DNA of 64,000 bases, taken from the NCBI GenBank assembly GCA_965228435.1, contig OZ245818.1, positions 7,824,801 through 7,888,800 on the forward strand. Direction: 5' to 3'. The translations under genes and the position numbers were made by a program. Below are positions 62,084-64,000 of the stretch, piece by piece (position 1 is the first letter of the stretch; each line of letters begins with the position of its first letter). The DNA comes from Hoeflea_A sp965228435 (GTDB lineage Bacteria; Pseudomonadota; Alphaproteobacteria; Rhizobiales; Rhizobiaceae). Below the pieces are notes generated by a model. It had not been told where the DNA came from. It did no database searches and saw only the letters and a list, made by a program, of their open reading frames with translations.

Positions 62084-62931
62084 AGCGTTTGTCCGAAAAG
62101 GGTGTAGCGGCGAAAAATCTCGGCGCCGTGCTGGGTGCTGCGTTCGCGCGAGATATTTGCGTCGCTCATCAGCGCATGGATGGTTGTTTCAAAGCCCATT
62201 TCGAGCGCGTTGCGGTGAAAGGCATCGGCGAGCAAATGGCCGACGCCGCGCAATCCGCTGGCATAGGTCTTAAGGATGGCAGCGTCCGGATTCGGGCCCT
62301 GGCTATAGTCCGGGATTCCAAACAGAAAGCCGGCCAGTTGCCCGTCGGCGGTCCGTGCAAAGAAGATCAACTCGCGCTTCAGAAACGGAACGTAGGGCAT
62401 GTAGAGGCCGAGAAAGGCTTCCCGCGTAATCGGCTTGTAGAACGCATTGCGGGCGAACCCTTCGACAGAGAAATCATAAACCTCGCCAAAGAAGTCCTCT
62501 GGCCGGTCGCCATCCCAGTTGACAATTTCAACGCCGTCAGGAGCTTCCGGACGATCGCCAATGGCATCCACGGTGGCGGCCCGCATCGACACGTAACCGC
62601 CGATCGGCTCGAACCCAGTCGTTTCCAGAACTGCAACATCATGCTCGCCGCTGACCGGTTCCATCAGGAACGTGGCCGAACCGTCGCTCTCGGTCACGGC
62701 CCGATAAGCATGCCAGGTATCGCCATCCATAGGGCCAATCAGTGCTTCGAACCCATCCGCCGTCAGCATGGCCTTGGCTTTTGAAACCAGCTCCTTGCCG
62801 CCGTGGGCCGATTTGAGTTTTAGCTTGCCCAGGGAGGCGGTTCGCTTGCCGTCCCATGCCGGTGCGTTGCGATAGACAGCCACGCTGGAGGTTCCGTCCG
62901 AGATCGTTTCGAAATCGGTGTCGCCCGTCAT
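62080..62931 (-). CDS. GNAT-like acyltransferase of unknown substrate
   Basis: A 283-residue protein whose C-terminal half (about 150-283) reads like a GNAT fold: ELIFFARTADGQLAGFLFGI strands, ILKTYASGLRGVGHLLADAF in place of the CoA loop and helix, and a closing HGAEIFRRYTLFG. The N-terminal 140 residues look like a second, degenerate GNAT-like half (HGGKELVSKAKAMLTADGFE). I use the ATG at 62931 in the 4-base overlap with the membrane-protein gene. It may acylate a lipid or amino compound made by its operon partners. Confidence 0.68.
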   Translation of the reverse strand: MTGDTDFETISDGTSSVAVYRNAPAWDGKRTASLGKLKLKSAHGGKELVSKAKAMLTADGFEALIGPMDGDTWHAYRAVTESDGSATFLMEPVSGEHDVAVLETTGFEPIGGYVSMRAATVDAIGDRPEAPDGVEIVNWDGDRPEDFFGEVYDFSVEGFARNAFYKPITREAFLGLYMPYVPFLKRELIFFARTADGQLAGFLFGIPDYSQGPNPDAAILKTYASGLRGVGHLLADAFHRNALEMGFETTIHALMSDANISRERSTQHGAEIFRRYTLFGQTL

Positions 62932-64000
62932 GACACACCTCCTTGCCTGAAATGAAGATAAAGATAGCTGGCAAGCGGCACCAGGGCTGCCACGATGGCA
63001 ACCTTGGCATGCCGGCTGTCGCGATAAAAGGCCGGCAGCAGCAAAGCCGCCAATGCGCTCACCAGCAGGCTGATCACAATGAATGACAGGATTGGCCCGT
63101 GCCAGCGGGACACTTCCGGATTGAAAGCGATAACGCCGCCGACGATGGCCGAGAGACCGATCAACAGGATGGCCGCAGCACCGACCCGAACCCACATCGG
63201 TCGTCCTGCGACGGCAAGAACCAGCAATTGCATGATGATGCCGGCACAAATCAGCGCGTAGAACGAAATCGCAGTGCTGTCCAAGGCAAGACCACCGAAG
63301 AAAGCGACGAAGGAAACCACCGCCAGCATGGCCAACATGTCGAGATCAGGGTGCCCAGCATTGCTCGGATTGTGGCGACGGGCGTAAGCCTGGGCGACGA
63401 GCGTCGACGCCGGCAATATGATGTTGATCGGCGTGACAACGGCTCCGATCATGAACAGGGCGGCCGTGTAGGCACGCGCCGTGTGAACGCTGATGCCGAG
63501 CAGCGCACCGCCATAGACCCGAAGAAGTGTGAAGGCAGCCAGGAAACCGAGTGCCAGAAGCAATAGAACCCAAGGTGCGCTCTCCATGTGCACGGCCAGG
63601 AGGAAAAGCACGCCCACGGGAACGAAGTAGTTGTCGAAACCGCGCCAGCTGTCCGCCTCCACCACCGTGGCAAAGGAGGCCGTGATCAGCGACAGCAATA
63701 CGACATTGGCGCGCGGCACGTCCGACAACAGCAGCAGCGCGACCATGGCCAGGATCCAGGTCACCATGAAGAAGATGACCGATCCCTCGATGCTCTTCTG
63801 ACCTTCCTCGATCGTGTAGCGCATGCGTCCGTAGCTTGAACCCGCCAAGGCGGCGGCCGCATCCGAAAGGGTCAGGACCGCGAGCGGCAGGACGTAGAGG
63901 ACGGGTTCCGCGGCCTGACCGGAAAAGAAATAAAGCGTGGCGACAGCCGCCACCAGCATGAAGTCGCCCCAGGATTTGCGCTCGACTCCGTGAAGTGCTG
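62928..64000 (-). CDS. polytopic membrane protein, phytol/dolichol-kinase-like, 5' end outside window
   Basis: At least 355 residues are visible and the frame is open at the right edge (HGVERKSWGDF just precedes the first internal ATG at 63959). About 12 membrane segments are visible. The first part matches polyprenol/phytol kinases: LSDAAAALAGSSYGRMRY, QKSIEGSVIFF, then WRGFDNYFVPV. These are the kinase's CTP-site landmarks as I know them. The second half (six or more segments) I do not recognise. It starts a coupled operon with the GNAT-like and OleC-like genes. Confidence 0.68.
   Translation of the reverse strand, partial: ALHGVERKSWGDFMLVAAVATLYFFSGQAAEPVLYVLPLAVLTLSDAAAALAGSSYGRMRYTIEEGQKSIEGSVIFFMVTWILAMVALLLLSDVPRANVVLLSLITASFATVVEADSWRGFDNYFVPVGVLFLLAVHMESAPWVLLLLALGFLAAFTLLRVYGGALLGISVHTARAYTAALFMIGAVVTPINIILPASTLVAQAYARRHNPSNAGHPDLDMLAMLAVVSFVAFFGGLALDSTAISFYALICAGIIMQLLVLAVAGRPMWVRVGAAAILLIGLSAIVGGVIAFNPEVSRWHGPILSFIVISLLVSALAALLLPAFYRDSRHAKVAIVAALVPLASYLYLHFRQGGVS

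Noticed and set aside
1..64000. tRNA/rRNA genes, CRISPR arrays, insertion sequences, prophage or integrase genes
   Set aside because: I saw no repeat-spacer pattern, transposase or integrase motifs, cloverleaf-like sequences or direct repeats flanking the islands. Small RNAs without obvious signatures cannot be excluded by eye.

Overview
The window is one dense, GC-rich bacterial segment with no rRNA, tRNA, CRISPR or insertion sequence that I can see. It has about 57 genes, short gaps, many 4-base start/stop overlaps and mostly good Shine-Dalgarno sites. Many ABC and TRAP importers, TauA/SsuA-type binding proteins, a RutR-like regulator with matching operators, an FNR/FixK-type box and an ECF41 sigma factor point to an alphaproteobacterium, probably of the Hyphomicrobiales (Rhizobiales). 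This is inferred from gene content and protein style only.

Left end (1-5659, plus strand): the tail of a PaaI-type thioesterase, then a translationally coupled coenzyme F420 operon: npdG, cofE, cofD, cofC and a fused CofG/CofH (fbiC). CofE lacks the C-terminal flavin domain of actinobacterial FbiB. 5717-11424: a TRAP transporter operon (dctP-dctQ-dctM) followed by a quinone-oxidoreductase-like gene on the minus strand, divergent from a glutamate-1-semialdehyde-aminomutase-like aminotransferase. 11509-14190: a large ADP-forming acyl-CoA synthetase/GNAT fusion (Pat/AcsD type) behind a perfect FNR/FixK box. 14298-22574: a RutR-like TetR repressor divergent from an operon of a uracil-DNA-glycosylase-like protein, a GMC oxidoreductase, a NIPSNAP protein and a BMP-type nucleoside ABC transporter, with two RutR-like operators between them.

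22645-45559 holds what I judge the most interesting part: a catabolic island that appears to be one regulon. It contains an RbsABC-type sugar importer, a TauABC-type importer with two paralogous binding proteins and a thiolase, a LysR regulator, a sulfatase, an acetoacetyl-CoA-synthetase-like ligase, a thiolase-like/DUF35/MaoC trio, an MFS transporter, a GntR/UTRA regulator with an AT-hook-like tail, and an operon of class II aldolase, PfkB kinase, SDR and flavin monooxygenase. Five copies of a 16-bp imperfect palindrome (ideal form TCTGGT-N4-ACCAGA) sit in front of four separate transcription units here. I found them by eye, and they suggest that the GntR protein ties the units together.

45587-56566 is a peptidoglycan-recycling cluster: an RpiR/MurR-like regulator, GNAT, AnmK, a Dpp-type peptide importer, MurQ, an N-acetylglucosamine-kinase-like protein and a MurA. 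AT-rich GAAT/ATTC palindromes, paired at 32-33 bp, occur both at the regulator and in front of murQ. 56746-59225 has a GH2 glycosidase and a cupin. The right end (59231-64000) has an ECF41 sigma factor with its usual CxxC carboxymuconolactone-decarboxylase-like partner and a matching promoter, then a coupled three-gene operon of unknown function: a polyprenol/phytol-kinase-like membrane protein (cut by the window edge), a GNAT-like protein and an OleC-like adenylate-forming enzyme.

All similarities are judged by eye from sequence motifs. No database search or alignment was run.
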